This document shows positions 1 through 8,163 of a stretch of DNA of 56,029 nt, piece by piece. The position numbers and the translations under genes are program-made. The stretch is from Desulfuromonadales bacterium (GTDB lineage Bacteria; Desulfobacterota; Desulfuromonadia; Desulfuromonadales; JAGXHI01). Below the pieces are notes generated by a model. That model did no database searches. It was not told the origin of the DNA and was given only the letters and a program-made list of their open reading frames with translations. The stretch is taken from assembly GCA_024636295.1 (NCBI GenBank), contig JAGXHI010000053.1:1-56029 (forward strand). Reading direction: 5' to 3'. The stretch's first letter is position 1, and each line of letters opens with the position of its first letter.

Positions 1-54
1 CCGAGATCTACACGTAAGGAGTCGTCGGCAGCGTCAGATGTGTATAAGAGACAG
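1..54 (+). other. Illumina Nextera P5/i5 adapter (sequencing artefact)
   Basis: Bases 1-13 are the end of the P5 flow-cell oligonucleotide, 14-21 (GTAAGGAG) match the Nextera i5 index usually called S505, 22-35 (TCGTCGGCAGCGTC) are the Nextera read-1 primer site, and 36-54 (AGATGTGTATAAGAGACAG) are the Tn5 19-base mosaic end. The order and spacing are exactly those of a tagmentation library molecule, so this is untrimmed adapter and not organism DNA. Genomic sequence starts at 55. Confidence 0.98.
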
Positions 55-2376
55 GCCCGCCTGAGCTCTCCGGAGCCCGCACGCATGGAAATTCCCTCCC
101 GGGTCGAAGCCCGCGCGGACTGGAAAGACCTCGATCTCGCCCTTTTTTCTCCCCTTCTTCCTGAAGGAGAGGTCGCCGGCACCAGCTCCGGCAGCTTCGA
201 GGGAAGCTGGGGGCCGAAAAAACGTCTGGAGGCGCGGGGTAGCCTGGCCGGCTCGGGCATGGTGAAATACCGTGAGCTTGATCTTGACGTGCGGAGCGTC
301 GAGGCCGAATTCAAATGGGATCCGAAGGGGCTTCTGGCGGTTTGGGAGGTCGGACTCGGCAACAATGGACGCCTCAGCGGACGTGCAAGCTCACCTGAGT
401 CGGCCCGCCTGGAAATCCCCTCCAGTGGAGAGGTCAGGGCCGAGTGGGAAAAGCTGGATCTGGCTCTTCTCTCCCCTTTTATGCCCGAAGATCGCATCAC
501 CGGGGCCAGCTCCGGCTCGGTGACCGGTCGGTGGGAGACCAATCGCCGTCTGGCGCTGGAGGGTGATATCCGACTCTCCGGCGCATGGTCCCGCAATGAT
601 CTGAAGCTGGCGGTGGAACAGTCCCGGAGCCAATTTCGCTGGAATGATGAAGGTCTCAGTGCTGAGGTGAACATCCGGCTGGCGGAAAAGGGTGGAAATT
701 TGTCCCTGAATTTGTCCTCCCCCGATGCGGGACGGCTCGCGATCCCGGAAAGTGGCAGACTGGGAGCTTCCTGGGAAGGAATCGATCTGGCCCTCTTGCG
801 AGTCTGGGTGCCCGAGGGGATTTCTCTGGAGGGAAATCTCGACGGGAAGACCGAAGGGGAGTGGATGTCCAAAAATCGTCTTGATCTTCGGGGGGAGACC
901 CGAATTATGGGAGGGCGCATCGGCTGGCAGGGGGAGGAAGGGGCCATCTCCGCCGATCTCGATTCGGCCCTTCTGGCGTGGCAGTGGCGCGATCAGGCTC
1001 TGGAGGGGAATCTGGATCTCTCCCTGGCGGATTACGGCCGCGCCAAAGGAAGTTTTCGACTGCCTCTTCCCGCCAGATTCCCGACTGAAATGAATCCGGG
1101 TGGGGCGCTTCAGGCCGAGCTGTCCGCCCGCGTTCGGGAACGCGGGCTTTTGACCGCTCTCATGCCGGGACTCGTACAGGAGAGCCGAGGGGCGCTGGAG
1201 CTGGAAATCCGGACAGGGGGAACCTGGGAAAATCCTGATCTGAGCGGTCGTGCAAGTCTTTCCGATGCCGGGACTTATCTGCCTACGGCGGGCATTCACC
1301 TCAAGGACATCGCTCTTCTGGCACGCCTGGAAGGTGAAGAAATCCGGTTGGAATCATTCCAGGTGCTATCCGGACCCGGCCGGATCGAAGGAAGTGGAAT
1401 TCTGGAGCTCGATGGGTGGAAGCCAAGCCGATATCAGGGGAAAATGGTCGGAAAAAATTTTCGCCTGATCAATCTCCCCGAATTACAGATACTGGCCAGT
1501 CCCGATCTGGACCTGGAGGGAACACTCGAGCGCCTGAAGGTAAGGGGGGAGGTCCTGCTGCCTGAATTGCTGGTACAGGGCCGGGGCGACCGGCCCCCGG
1601 TCTCCCGCAGTCCCGATGTCGTCATCGTCGATGCGCCCGAAACCCGAAAGACGCAGATTCCGCTGGATCTGGATATCAAAGTGCGGGTGATCCTCGGAGA
1701 CCGGGTCCTGGTCAAGGCCGAAGGAATCGACGCCCGGCTCAAGGGAGATTTCCTGCTCGATGTCCAAGGCCCCAAAGAGATCAACGCTCAGGGTGAAATC
1801 CGGGTCGTCAAGGGTACTTATTCGGCATACGGTGTCAACCTCAAGATCGCCCGGGGACAGATCCTGTGGCCCGGGGGCCCGGTGGATCTACCCACACTGG
1901 ACATACTGGCCCAGCGCAAGATCGGGGAGGTCGAGGCCGGCGTTCAGGTCACCGGCACCCCGAGGGCCCCGGTGGTCAAGCTCTATTCCGATCCGAACAT
2001 GCCTGATACGGATATCCTCGCCTACATCGTCCTGGGGCGCCCCATGGGAAAAGGAGGAGGGGATGCGGGGCTGCTCATGACGGCCGCCGGCTCCCTTCTC
2101 TCCAAGGGAGAATCCGCCATGCTTCAGGACAGGTTAAAGCGTCGGCTCGGACTCGACGTTCTGGAAATCGAGGCCGGTGAAGGGGAAACCAGTGGATCCC
2201 AGATCACTCTCGGCAAGTATCTCAATCCGGATCTTTTCATCAGCTTCGGAAAATCCCTGTTTTCAGAAGAGCAGACGGTTAATCTCAGGTACAACCTGAC
2301 GGAAAACTGGCAGATTGAATCGAAGGTCAGTCAGGAGAGCGCAATTGATCTCTATTACAGGATAGAGTTTGAATAG
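55..2376 (+). CDS. tamB: Translocation/assembly module TamB, C-terminal part (5' truncated)
   Basis: TamB is an inner-membrane-anchored periplasmic protein that bridges to the outer membrane and works with TamA/BamA-like proteins in outer-membrane biogenesis and lipid transport. About 774 residues are present. The N-terminal anchor is missing because the contig begins here. The last 250 residues have the typical TamB (DUF490) end: a run with PDTDILAYIVLGRPMG, then LLMTAAGSLLSKGES, LGLDVLEIE, and a final beta-rich stretch ending in DLYYRIEFE. The first 330 residues hold three tandem repeats of about 109 residues, each starting near SSPE/SSPD and followed by an I-P motif and a W...DLALL stretch. 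The frame is open through the adapter, which provides a false GTG start at 40; residues MYKRQ encoded there are adapter. No neighbour is visible upstream, where tamA would be expected. Confidence 0.9.
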   Translation, partial: ARLSSPEPARMEIPSRVEARADWKDLDLALFSPLLPEGEVAGTSSGSFEGSWGPKKRLEARGSLAGSGMVKYRELDLDVRSVEAEFKWDPKGLLAVWEVGLGNNGRLSGRASSPESARLEIPSSGEVRAEWEKLDLALLSPFMPEDRITGASSGSVTGRWETNRRLALEGDIRLSGAWSRNDLKLAVEQSRSQFRWNDEGLSAEVNIRLAEKGGNLSLNLSSPDAGRLAIPESGRLGASWEGIDLALLRVWVPEGISLEGNLDGKTEGEWMSKNRLDLRGETRIMGGRIGWQGEEGAISADLDSALLAWQWRDQALEGNLDLSLADYGRAKGSFRLPLPARFPTEMNPGGALQAELSARVRERGLLTALMPGLVQESRGALELEIRTGGTWENPDLSGRASLSDAGTYLPTAGIHLKDIALLARLEGEEIRLESFQVLSGPGRIEGSGILELDGWKPSRYQGKMVGKNFRLINLPELQILASPDLDLEGTLERLKVRGEVLLPELLVQGRGDRPPVSRSPDVVIVDAPETRKTQIPLDLDIKVRVILGDRVLVKAEGIDARLKGDFLLDVQGPKEINAQGEIRVVKGTYSAYGVNLKIARGQILWPGGPVDLPTLDILAQRKIGEVEAGVQVTGTPRAPVVKLYSDPNMPDTDILAYIVLGRPMGKGGGDAGLLMTAAGSLLSKGESAMLQDRLKRRLGLDVLEIEAGEGETSGSQITLGKYLNPDLFISFGKSLFSEEQTVNLRYNLTENWQIESKVSQESAIDLYYRIEFE

Positions 2377-2698
2377 ATAACAGGAAGTTCTCTTTACAAC
2401 TGTGATTGTGAAGATCTCCCGCGAGCTGAATAGAATAGAGTTTTTTTCTCAACTTTTACGGTTATCGATTCCCTGGAGTGAATTTTCCGCTCACTCCCAT
2501 GCGTTCCCGTCTGCTAAGATCGTCATTGCTAGAACAGGCCAGAATTCTCCTGTTTGAACATTTTCCTGGAGATTCCAGCTTGCCAAGTCCGCGGTGTCGA
2601 TGATAGTCTCAGGCACCTAAAAAGCTGGTTTATCCATCCAATACGGCACAATAAATTTTTTTAACATCTGTATTTGCGCTTCCATGCAGGAGAACCAC
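2377..2698. other. Intergenic region between tamB and the chemotaxis receptor
   Basis: About 320 bases without a convincing coding frame. It contains one inverted repeat (GGAGTGA at 2475-2481 and TCACTCC at 2491-2497, 9-base loop) with no following T-run, so it is not a standard terminator. It could be an operator or mRNA hairpin. AT-rich sequence at 2650-2670 just upstream of the receptor gene may hold its promoter, but I could not fix a -35/-10 pair with confidence. Confidence 0.5.
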
Positions 2699-4747
2699 AT
2701 GCTCGAAAACATTCAGGTGCGAACGAAGATTCTTGTCACTTTTGTAGCAATTTCAATCATCCCATTGACCATCTCCCTGTTTATCGCCTCCGTTCTGGTA
2801 GAGCGTCAGCTTGAAAGTGAGCAGCGGGAGCGTCTGGAAATTATGTCCGGCCTGGTCGAAAGCAGCCTTCGACTGGCGGTGGAGGATGCCTCTGAAATTG
2901 GCGCTGGTTCCATTAAGAGGGAATTCCTGCTTGAACTTTTCGGGGACAATCCGGAAACCCGAGGGATGGAAGTGGCTGTCTACGGTCCCAAGGGTATTAC
3001 GACTGCGACCCGGACGATGTCGGGACTGGCTCTGAAAGAGATTCTTGGCGGAAGCGTCAACCAAACAAACATCGGGGGAGAGAGTTTTGCCGTTTTCAGT
3101 CGCCCGCTGGATAAGGACCATGGGATTCTGGTCTTTCAGAATCGCACCGGACTTATCGCTGCCCTGAAGTCTTTTCAGAAATATATGTTCATAGTCGCTG
3201 GTATCGTGCTGCTTGCAGCGATTCTCTTCGGCCTGGGTATTTCCGCCCATATACTTCGCCCCATCGATTTCATCGGTTCCACGCTGAAGGAAATGGGTCA
3301 GACTGGGGGCGATCTGAGGCGCGATTTACCGGTTCGGGGAAAGAACGAGATAAGCCGTCTGGCCTATCGACTCAATTTCTTTCTGGCGGGGCTCCGTAAA
3401 TCCGTTATAAACACCAGGGAAATGATCAAGGATGTTCAGGATGCTTCGGACAAGATCCGGCAGGCCTCGGGCAAAGTGAACGAGGGGACCCATCGGCAGT
3501 CCAGGGCGCTTGAGGAAAACCAGCAGGGAATGGAAGGGATTTCCGAGTCGATCTCCGGAATCGCCGAGAGCACCGGGATGCTGCTTGAAAATTCGGAGGC
3601 CAGTTCCTCGGCCACCATGGAACTGGGGGCCACCATCGAGCAGATCGCCGGTCAGATGGAGAAGCTCTTCGGCATTGTCGATGAGGTCACCAGCTCCATC
3701 AACGAGATGACGGTGACAAGCCAGCAGGTCACGGACAATGTCAACGTTCTGGCATCCAGCACCGAATCGACAGCTTCCTCCATAGCCGAGATGGATGCTT
3801 CGATCAAGGAGGTCGAGGAAAACGCCAATCAGACCAACCAACTCTCCGAAGCTGCGGCCAGGGATGCGCTGGAGGGCAAGAAGGCCGTGGAAGAAACGAT
3901 CCGCGGGATCGGGGAAATCAAGGAGATGGTGGACCGGGCGGCCGGGGTTATTCAAGACCTGGGGAGCCAATCGGAGTCCATAGGCAAGATCCTGACCGTA
4001 ATCGATGAGGTGGCCGATCAGACAAGCCTTTTGGCCCTCAATGCCGCCATCATCGCCGCTCAGGCCGGCGAGCACGGTCGGGGGTTTGCGGTCGTGGCCA
4101 ATGAGATCCGGGAACTCGCCGATCGCACGGCCGTTTCGACGCGAGAGATCGCATCGATCATCGGCAACCTTCAGACCGGCACCGGCGATGCAATCCGGGC
4201 GATGGAGGCCGGCAGCGCGCGGGTACACGAAGAGGTGCTGCGCTCCCGAGGGGCAGGAGAGGCGCTGGAGAAGATCCGGGCCAGCACTCTGAAATCGTCC
4301 GAACAGGTTCGCGGTATCGTCCGAGCCACCCAGGAGCAGTCGCGGGGAAGCCGACAAATCACCGGTTCAATCAACCAGATCTCGGCCATGCTCGGAGAGA
4401 TCGCGTCGGCGGTGCGACAGCAGACCGAAGGGGCTCATCAGCTCTCAAAGGCGGCCGAAGTGATGCGTGATATCGCCTCACAGGGGAAAGTCGGCACAGG
4501 CGAGCAGACTAAAGGCAGCCGTCAGATCAGCATCAGCATGGACCAGATCCGCACGATGGTGGAGCGGATCGATGAGGCGATCCGAGCCCTCAATACCCGA
4601 AGCCATGAGGTCGGTGAGGCGATATCGGTTATCCGCAGCATCGCGGAGGAAAATACGGAGCGGACCGCCGATCTGGACCAGGCCGTTGACATTCTTTCTC
4701 AGATTTCCACTTCCATGGAAAATCGGGTCAGCACCTATCAAGCCTGA
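2699..4747 (+). CDS. Methyl-accepting chemotaxis protein
   Basis: A transmembrane chemoreceptor that would signal to CheA/CheW. The start at 2699 is preferred because AGGAG (2688-2692) lies 6 bases upstream; a start at 2684 would overlap that ribosome site. The protein has 682 residues. Transmembrane segments lie at about 10-32 and 162-186, enclosing a periplasmic sensor region of about 130 residues, perhaps a single Cache/PAS-like fold. A HAMP-like linker follows, then a long cytoplasmic coiled coil. The signalling tip near residues 440-475 includes [18 protein letters not shown] followed by [18 protein letters not shown]. The usual tip reads IEAARAGE; here it is IIAAQAGE, a variant I recall from other deltaproteobacterial receptors. 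There is no CheR-binding pentapeptide at the C-terminus (STYQA). No che genes are adjacent, so it is an orphan receptor and its ligand is unknown. Confidence 0.93.
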   Translation: MLENIQVRTKILVTFVAISIIPLTISLFIASVLVERQLESEQRERLEIMSGLVESSLRLAVEDASEIGAGSIKREFLLELFGDNPETRGMEVAVYGPKGITTATRTMSGLALKEILGGSVNQTNIGGESFAVFSRPLDKDHGILVFQNRTGLIAALKSFQKYMFIVAGIVLLAAILFGLGISAHILRPIDFIGSTLKEMGQTGGDLRRDLPVRGKNEISRLAYRLNFFLAGLRKSVINTREMIKDVQDASDKIRQASGKVNEGTHRQSRALEENQQGMEGISESISGIAESTGMLLENSEASSSATMELGATIEQIAGQMEKLFGIVDEVTSSINEMTVTSQQVTDNVNVLASSTESTASSIAEMDASIKEVEENANQTNQLSEAAARDALEGKKAVEETIRGIGEIKEMVDRAAGVIQDLGSQSESIGKILTVIDEVADQTSLLALNAAIIAAQAGEHGRGFAVVANEIRELADRTAVSTREIASIIGNLQTGTGDAIRAMEAGSARVHEEVLRSRGAGEALEKIRASTLKSSEQVRGIVRATQEQSRGSRQITGSINQISAMLGEIASAVRQQTEGAHQLSKAAEVMRDIASQGKVGTGEQTKGSRQISISMDQIRTMVERIDEAIRALNTRSHEVGEAISVIRSIAEENTERTADLDQAVDILSQISTSMENRVSTYQA

Positions 4748-4915
4748 TTGTACGCAAAATGCTTTTCTGAATATCGGTGCGGCATATCCTTCATCCGAGT
4801 CGGATCGACTTGGTCATTTTTCCGTGATGCGCTCTCAGTGGAGGAGACGAACAGGGGGTCCCCCGCTTCTTTTCCTTATGGAAGGTATGGTATGCTGTGC
4901 GTATCCGATTCACCT

Positions 4916-4940
4916 GCCCCGATAAATCGGGGCATTTTCT
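4916..4940 (+). terminator. Rho-independent terminator after the chemotaxis receptor region
   Basis: GCCCCGAT (4916-4923) pairs with ATCGGGGC (4926-4933) around a very short AA loop, followed by a T-rich tract (attttctttct). It lies 170 bases after the receptor stop and 70 bases before the MFS gene, so it probably ends the receptor transcript. Confidence 0.7.
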
Positions 4941-5009
4941 TTCTACATGGTACAGTGGGTTCTGCTTGGAAAATCTGCTGAAACTCCCCGTAAACCTCAG
5001 GTGAAAAAT

Positions 5010-6263
5010 ATGCATTCGTCCCACAGGCCTCCTGCCTGGCTCATGCTGACGACGGGAATGATGGTGACCCTGGTCGTCCTGGTTTTCGCAAGACTGGCTT
5101 TCGGATTTATTCTGCCCCAGATGCGGGAAAGTCTGGGCCTGACCTACCAGCAGGCCGGGAACCTTGGCACTGGCGCCGCACTGGGATATCTCTGCCTCGT
5201 CATGGTGGCAGGAGCGGCGGCGGCGCGTTGGGGAGGACGCCTGGCGGTGCTGATCGGCCTCGGCCTCGCCACTTTCGGTTTTCTCGGTTTGACCTTTGCA
5301 TCTCATTACTGGGCGCTGCTTGTTTTCATGATGCTGCTCGGTTTCGGTACCGCATTCGGGTACACCCCTTTGATTTCCCTCCTTGGCACCTGGTTTCCCG
5401 AGCGAAGGGGCGCGGTAATAGGGCTTCTCGGCAGCGGGGTCGGAGTAGGCATTCTGATTGCCGGCTTTCTGGTTCCCTGCCTTGCCGAGGCCTTTGGGGA
5501 AAAAGGATGGCGGATCACCTGGGGGATTTTTGCAGCGACCGGAGCTCTGACCGGCGTGGCCGCGCTCGCGTTTCTTCGCGACCCGCCGCTCCCCGTGGGA
5601 TCGGAAGGCAAGTCTTCGGAGCCCTTGAACAAGTGGACAGTCTATGGCAATCGTCATGTCGTCATCGCGGGGCTGATTTATGGAATCATCGGCCTTACCT
5701 ACATCATTCAGGCGATTTTCATGTTCAGCTTCGCCCTTGAATCCGGACTTTCGCAGCTGACTGCCGGGAAACTGGCTGCCCTGATGGGCCTGCTTTCCAT
5801 CGTTTTCAGCCCCTGCTGGGGCTGGCTGTCGGACCGCATGGGTCGTTCCTCCGCATTGCTGCTCTCCATGGCACTGACCCTGCTCGGAACGGTATGTCCC
5901 GTGGTTTGGCAAAACTTTGGCGGATTCGCAGCTCACTATCTTATTCTTGGCGTGGCACTGAATGGGCTCTTCACCGCTATACTTGCGGCCTCGACCGAAC
6001 AGGTGGAAGAGCGGGCTGCGCCTCTTGCCGTCAGTTACGTCACGTTTTTCTTCGCCGGCGGGCAGTTGATCGGCCCCGCTGCGGCGGGGGTGCTGATCGA
6101 GTGGAGCGGAGGATTTCGCTGGATCTTCGCCGGAACCTCGGTCATTCTTGCGATCGGACTCGGCCTTGCCTGGCAGTTGCATTCACTTCGGCATCGGGCA
6201 TGGGCGCAAGAGAGCCCGAGCGTCCAGCAGGGGCAGCCCAGCGGTTGCGGCTTGGTGGAGTGA
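5010..6263 (+). CDS. MFS transporter, YbfB/YjiJ-like
   Basis: A 417-residue major facilitator protein with about 12 hydrophobic segments and the two-halves layout of the superfamily. The N-terminal part (FARLAFGFILPQMRE, then a glycine-rich second helix and the WFPERRGAVIGLLGSG stretch around residue 128) resembles the YbfB/YjiJ-type permeases. The loop with GWLSDRMGR in the second half is the usual inter-helix signature. The substrate cannot be told from sequence. The start at 5010 is chosen because AGGTG lies about 6 bases upstream; an upstream in-frame ATG at 4947 sits directly after the terminator hairpin and would add a non-hydrophobic leader. The gene stands alone between a terminator and the ndk promoter. 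Confidence 0.85.
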   Translation: MHSSHRPPAWLMLTTGMMVTLVVLVFARLAFGFILPQMRESLGLTYQQAGNLGTGAALGYLCLVMVAGAAAARWGGRLAVLIGLGLATFGFLGLTFASHYWALLVFMMLLGFGTAFGYTPLISLLGTWFPERRGAVIGLLGSGVGVGILIAGFLVPCLAEAFGEKGWRITWGIFAATGALTGVAALAFLRDPPLPVGSEGKSSEPLNKWTVYGNRHVVIAGLIYGIIGLTYIIQAIFMFSFALESGLSQLTAGKLAALMGLLSIVFSPCWGWLSDRMGRSSALLLSMALTLLGTVCPVVWQNFGGFAAHYLILGVALNGLFTAILAASTEQVEERAAPLAVSYVTFFFAGGQLIGPAAAGVLIEWSGGFRWIFAGTSVILAIGLGLAWQLHSLRHRAWAQESPSVQQGQPSGCGLVE

Positions 6264-6300
6264 TACGCCGCCATACCGGTGCCAGGGGCATCCCTGAGCC

Positions 6301-6329
6301 TTGACTTTTGCCGCCGGGAATGCTACATA
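6301..6329 (+). promoter_or_regulatory. Sigma-70-type promoter for ndk
   Basis: TTGACT at 6301-6306 and TACATA at 6324-6329 are separated by 17 bases, with a TG one base before the -10 (extended -10). A start near 6336 would leave a leader of about 38 bases before the ndk ATG. Confidence 0.65.
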
Positions 6330-6373
6330 GCGCGGGTTTCGGAATCGAAAACTTCACCCGGAAAGGATTATTC

Positions 6374-6787
6374 ATGGAAAAAACATTCGCCATCATCAAG
6401 CCCGACGCTTTCGCTGCCGGGCACGCAGGTAAAATCATCAGCCGCATCTACGAGGAAGGTTTCAGGATTGTCGGGCTGAAAAAACTGTTTCTGAGCAAGA
6501 AAGAGGCGGAGGGCTTCTACGCTGTTCATCGGGAGCGACCCTTCTTCGGAGAACTGACAGACTTCATGAGCAGTGGTCCCTGTGTTGTCATGGTGCTGGA
6601 AGCCGAAGACGCCATCCGCAAGTGGCGGGATTTCATGGGCGCCACTAATCCCGCGGATGCTGCCCCGGGAACCTTGCGGAAGGATTTTGGGACATCCATC
6701 GGAGAGAACGCCACCCATGGATCCGATGCTCCCGAAACTGCCGCATTTGAAATTCCCTATTTCTTCGCCGGGCTTGAACTGCTGTAA
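6374..6787 (+). CDS. ndk: Nucleoside diphosphate kinase
   Basis: Transfers the gamma-phosphate from ATP to nucleoside diphosphates through a phosphohistidine. The 137 residues are the normal length. The start ATG at 6374 follows GGAAAGGA and gives the conserved opening [12 protein letters not shown]. The active-site histidine is H115 in NATHGSD, and the nucleotide-binding residues around RPFFGEL and GATNP are present. Translation of the frame could begin upstream at 6308, but that would add 22 residues outside the family and precede the ribosome site. The gene has its own promoter and a strong terminator, so it is monocistronic. Confidence 0.97.
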   Translation: MEKTFAIIKPDAFAAGHAGKIISRIYEEGFRIVGLKKLFLSKKEAEGFYAVHRERPFFGELTDFMSSGPCVVMVLEAEDAIRKWRDFMGATNPADAAPGTLRKDFGTSIGENATHGSDAPETAAFEIPYFFAGLELL

Positions 6788-6821
6788 ACCCTCGGTTTTG
6801 GCGAGATTGCCCTTGTCACGG

Positions 6822-6855
6822 AAAAGCCCTTCGGATAGAATTCGAAGGGCTTTTT
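6822..6855 (+). terminator. Rho-independent terminator of ndk
   Basis: AAAGCCCTTCG (6823-6833) pairs perfectly with CGAAGGGCTTT (6843-6853) around a 9-base loop and runs into a T-tract. It lies 35 bases after the ndk stop. Confidence 0.92.
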
Positions 6856-6876
6856 CGATTGTGGTGGCGCCCAGGC

Positions 6877-7011
6877 ATGGCGCGTGAGCGCCATCAGATT
6901 AAGTGTGGGGGCTGATCTGTGATCGGGGGGTGCAAGTCCCCTGTAGCCCCTGTCCGATGCTTTCGGACTCGTTCCCGGAAAACTCGTAAAATTAAGTCGT
7001 TGCGCAAGCAA
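6877..7011 (+). ncRNA. Candidate structured RNA / leader upstream of rlmN
   Basis: The segment between the ndk terminator and rlmN is unusually rich in stable hairpins. ATGGCGC/GCGCCAT (6877-6894) is closed by a GTGA (GNRA) tetraloop. GGGGGCT (6907-6913) pairs with AGCCCCT (6945-6951) and encloses GATC/GATC (6914-6924) and GGGG/CCCC (6927-6941) with the T-arm-like loop TGCAAGT. GTCCGA/TCGGAC spans 6952-6968. TTGC-GCAA-GCAA (7000-7011) is a second GNRA hairpin. The enclosed unit looks like a short tRNA-like fold (acceptor plus T-arm, no anticodon arm, no encoded CCA). The GGTGCAAGTCC hairpin also resembles the 5' part of some group II introns. I cannot assign a known family. Confidence 0.45.
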
Positions 7012-7013
7012 GA

Positions 7014-7037
7014 CCGATTGACGCAAGATTGCGGAAA
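7014..7037 (+). repeat. Partial copy of an intergenic repeat, carrying the rlmN ribosome-binding region
   Basis: The 24 bases match the right end of the palindromic element at 9114-9210 almost base for base: both read GATTGACGC, then AGATTGCGGAAA after two or one variable bases. The purine run at its right end lies directly before the rlmN ATG and extends into the GGAAAGAAG ribosome site. The left half and centre of the palindrome are not recognisable here, so this is a truncated copy. Confidence 0.5.
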
Positions 7038-7043
7038 GAAGCG

Positions 7044-8099
7044 ATGGCAGACAGCAAAGTCGATATCAAGGGGTTGGACCCCGAAGAGTTGATTCAGTTC
7101 CTTGCCGGCATGGGAAAGGAGAAATTCCGTGCGGGTCAGATCCTGAGCTGGATCTATGCCCGGGGTGTGACTTCCTTTGAAGATATGACGGATCTTTCCA
7201 AGGACTTCCGTGGAGAGCTGGCCCGGCGCGCCTTCATATCGGACTGGACCCCGGAGAAGGTCGAGACCGGATCCGACGGCACCTGCAAATACCTCTTTCG
7301 CCTTGACGACGGCCAGACGGTGGAGACGGTACGGATTCCGATGGAGGAAGGCCGCACGACCCTGTGCATCTCCAGTCAGGTCGGCTGTGCCATGGGGTGC
7401 GCTTTTTGCCTGACGGGTCATTTCGGGCTGATGCGGAATCTGTACCCTGCGGAGATCATAAACCAGGTATGCGCCGCTTCCAAGGAAGGTCCGGTCAACA
7501 ATATAGTCTTCATGGGAATGGGGGAGCCGCTGCACAATCTGGAGAATGTCATTATCGCTCTCCGGATCCTCTATGCTCCCCACGGCTTTGATTTCAGCCC
7601 CCGAAAAGTTACCCTTTCCACCTCGGGCCTTGTCCCGGAGATGCTGGAACTGGGCCGGAGAATTCCCGTCAATCTGGCAGTTTCCCTCAATGCTACAACG
7701 GACGCGGTTCGCAACGAACTGATGCCCGTTAATCGCCGCTACCCCCTGAAGGAACTGATGGCGGCGTGCCGTGATTTTCCTCTCAAGCCCCGCCAGCGGA
7801 TCACCTTTGAATATGCGCTGATCCGAGGGGTTAACGATTCACCCGAAGATGCCCGGCGTCTGGTCAGCCTGCTCCACGGAATCCCGGCGAAAGTTAACCT
7901 GATTCCGTTCAATGAACACGAGGGCTCCGCCTTCCAGGGCCCCACGGAGGAGACGGTCAGGATGTTTCAGACCGCGCTGCTGAACCGGGGACTTGTGGCA
8001 ATCCGACGCAGCAGCAAAGGGCGGGATATCTCCGCCGCCTGCGGGCAGCTCAAGGCGAAGATGTTGGAAAGAGAAGAGCGGGTAAACAGTGAACAGTGA
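7044..8099 (+). CDS. rlmN: 23S rRNA (A2503-C2)/tRNA (A37-C2) methyltransferase RlmN
   Basis: Radical-SAM enzyme that methylates C2 of A2503 in 23S rRNA and of A37 in some tRNAs. The 351-residue protein has the iron-sulphur motif C115-x3-C119-x2-C122 (GCAMGCAFC), the SAM-binding MGMGEPL, the conserved NLAVSLNA region, and the C-terminal catalytic cysteine C333 in DISAACGQL. The start at 7044 is chosen for the GGAAAGAAG ribosome site; a TTG at 7029 is also in frame. The last residues (ERVNSEQ) and the stop are encoded by a heptamer tandem repeat, so the C-terminal tail is probably recently altered and not functionally important. Confidence 0.96.
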   Translation: MADSKVDIKGLDPEELIQFLAGMGKEKFRAGQILSWIYARGVTSFEDMTDLSKDFRGELARRAFISDWTPEKVETGSDGTCKYLFRLDDGQTVETVRIPMEEGRTTLCISSQVGCAMGCAFCLTGHFGLMRNLYPAEIINQVCAASKEGPVNNIVFMGMGEPLHNLENVIIALRILYAPHGFDFSPRKVTLSTSGLVPEMLELGRRIPVNLAVSLNATTDAVRNELMPVNRRYPLKELMAACRDFPLKPRQRITFEYALIRGVNDSPEDARRLVSLLHGIPAKVNLIPFNEHEGSAFQGPTEETVRMFQTALLNRGLVAIRRSSKGRDISAACGQLKAKMLEREERVNSEQ

Positions 8100-8105
8100 G
8101 CAGTG
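8085..8105 (+). repeat. Heptamer tandem repeat across the rlmN stop codon
   Basis: Three 7-base units, AACAGTG, AACAGTG and AGCAGTG, lie end to end, and the rlmN stop codon (TGA, 8097-8099) falls inside them. A further degenerate unit may follow. Same unit length as the repeat at the far end of the window, but a different sequence. Confidence 0.75.
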
Positions 8106-8163
8106 AGCCAGAGCCCAGGTCACCCACTATTTCAAATAAGGTATTTCAAGGGAGGTGTGGAAA

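Noticed and set aside
4791..6182. Minus-strand open frame opposite the MFS gene
   Set aside because: The translation is highly charged and repetitive, as expected for the antisense of a hydrophobic protein; it also crosses the terminator.
6907..6955. A real tRNA or tmRNA gene
   Set aside because: It has an acceptor-like stem and T-arm-like loop, but no anticodon arm, two extra bases between T-stem and acceptor, a T55 to G change and no CCA. I kept it only as a structured RNA candidate.
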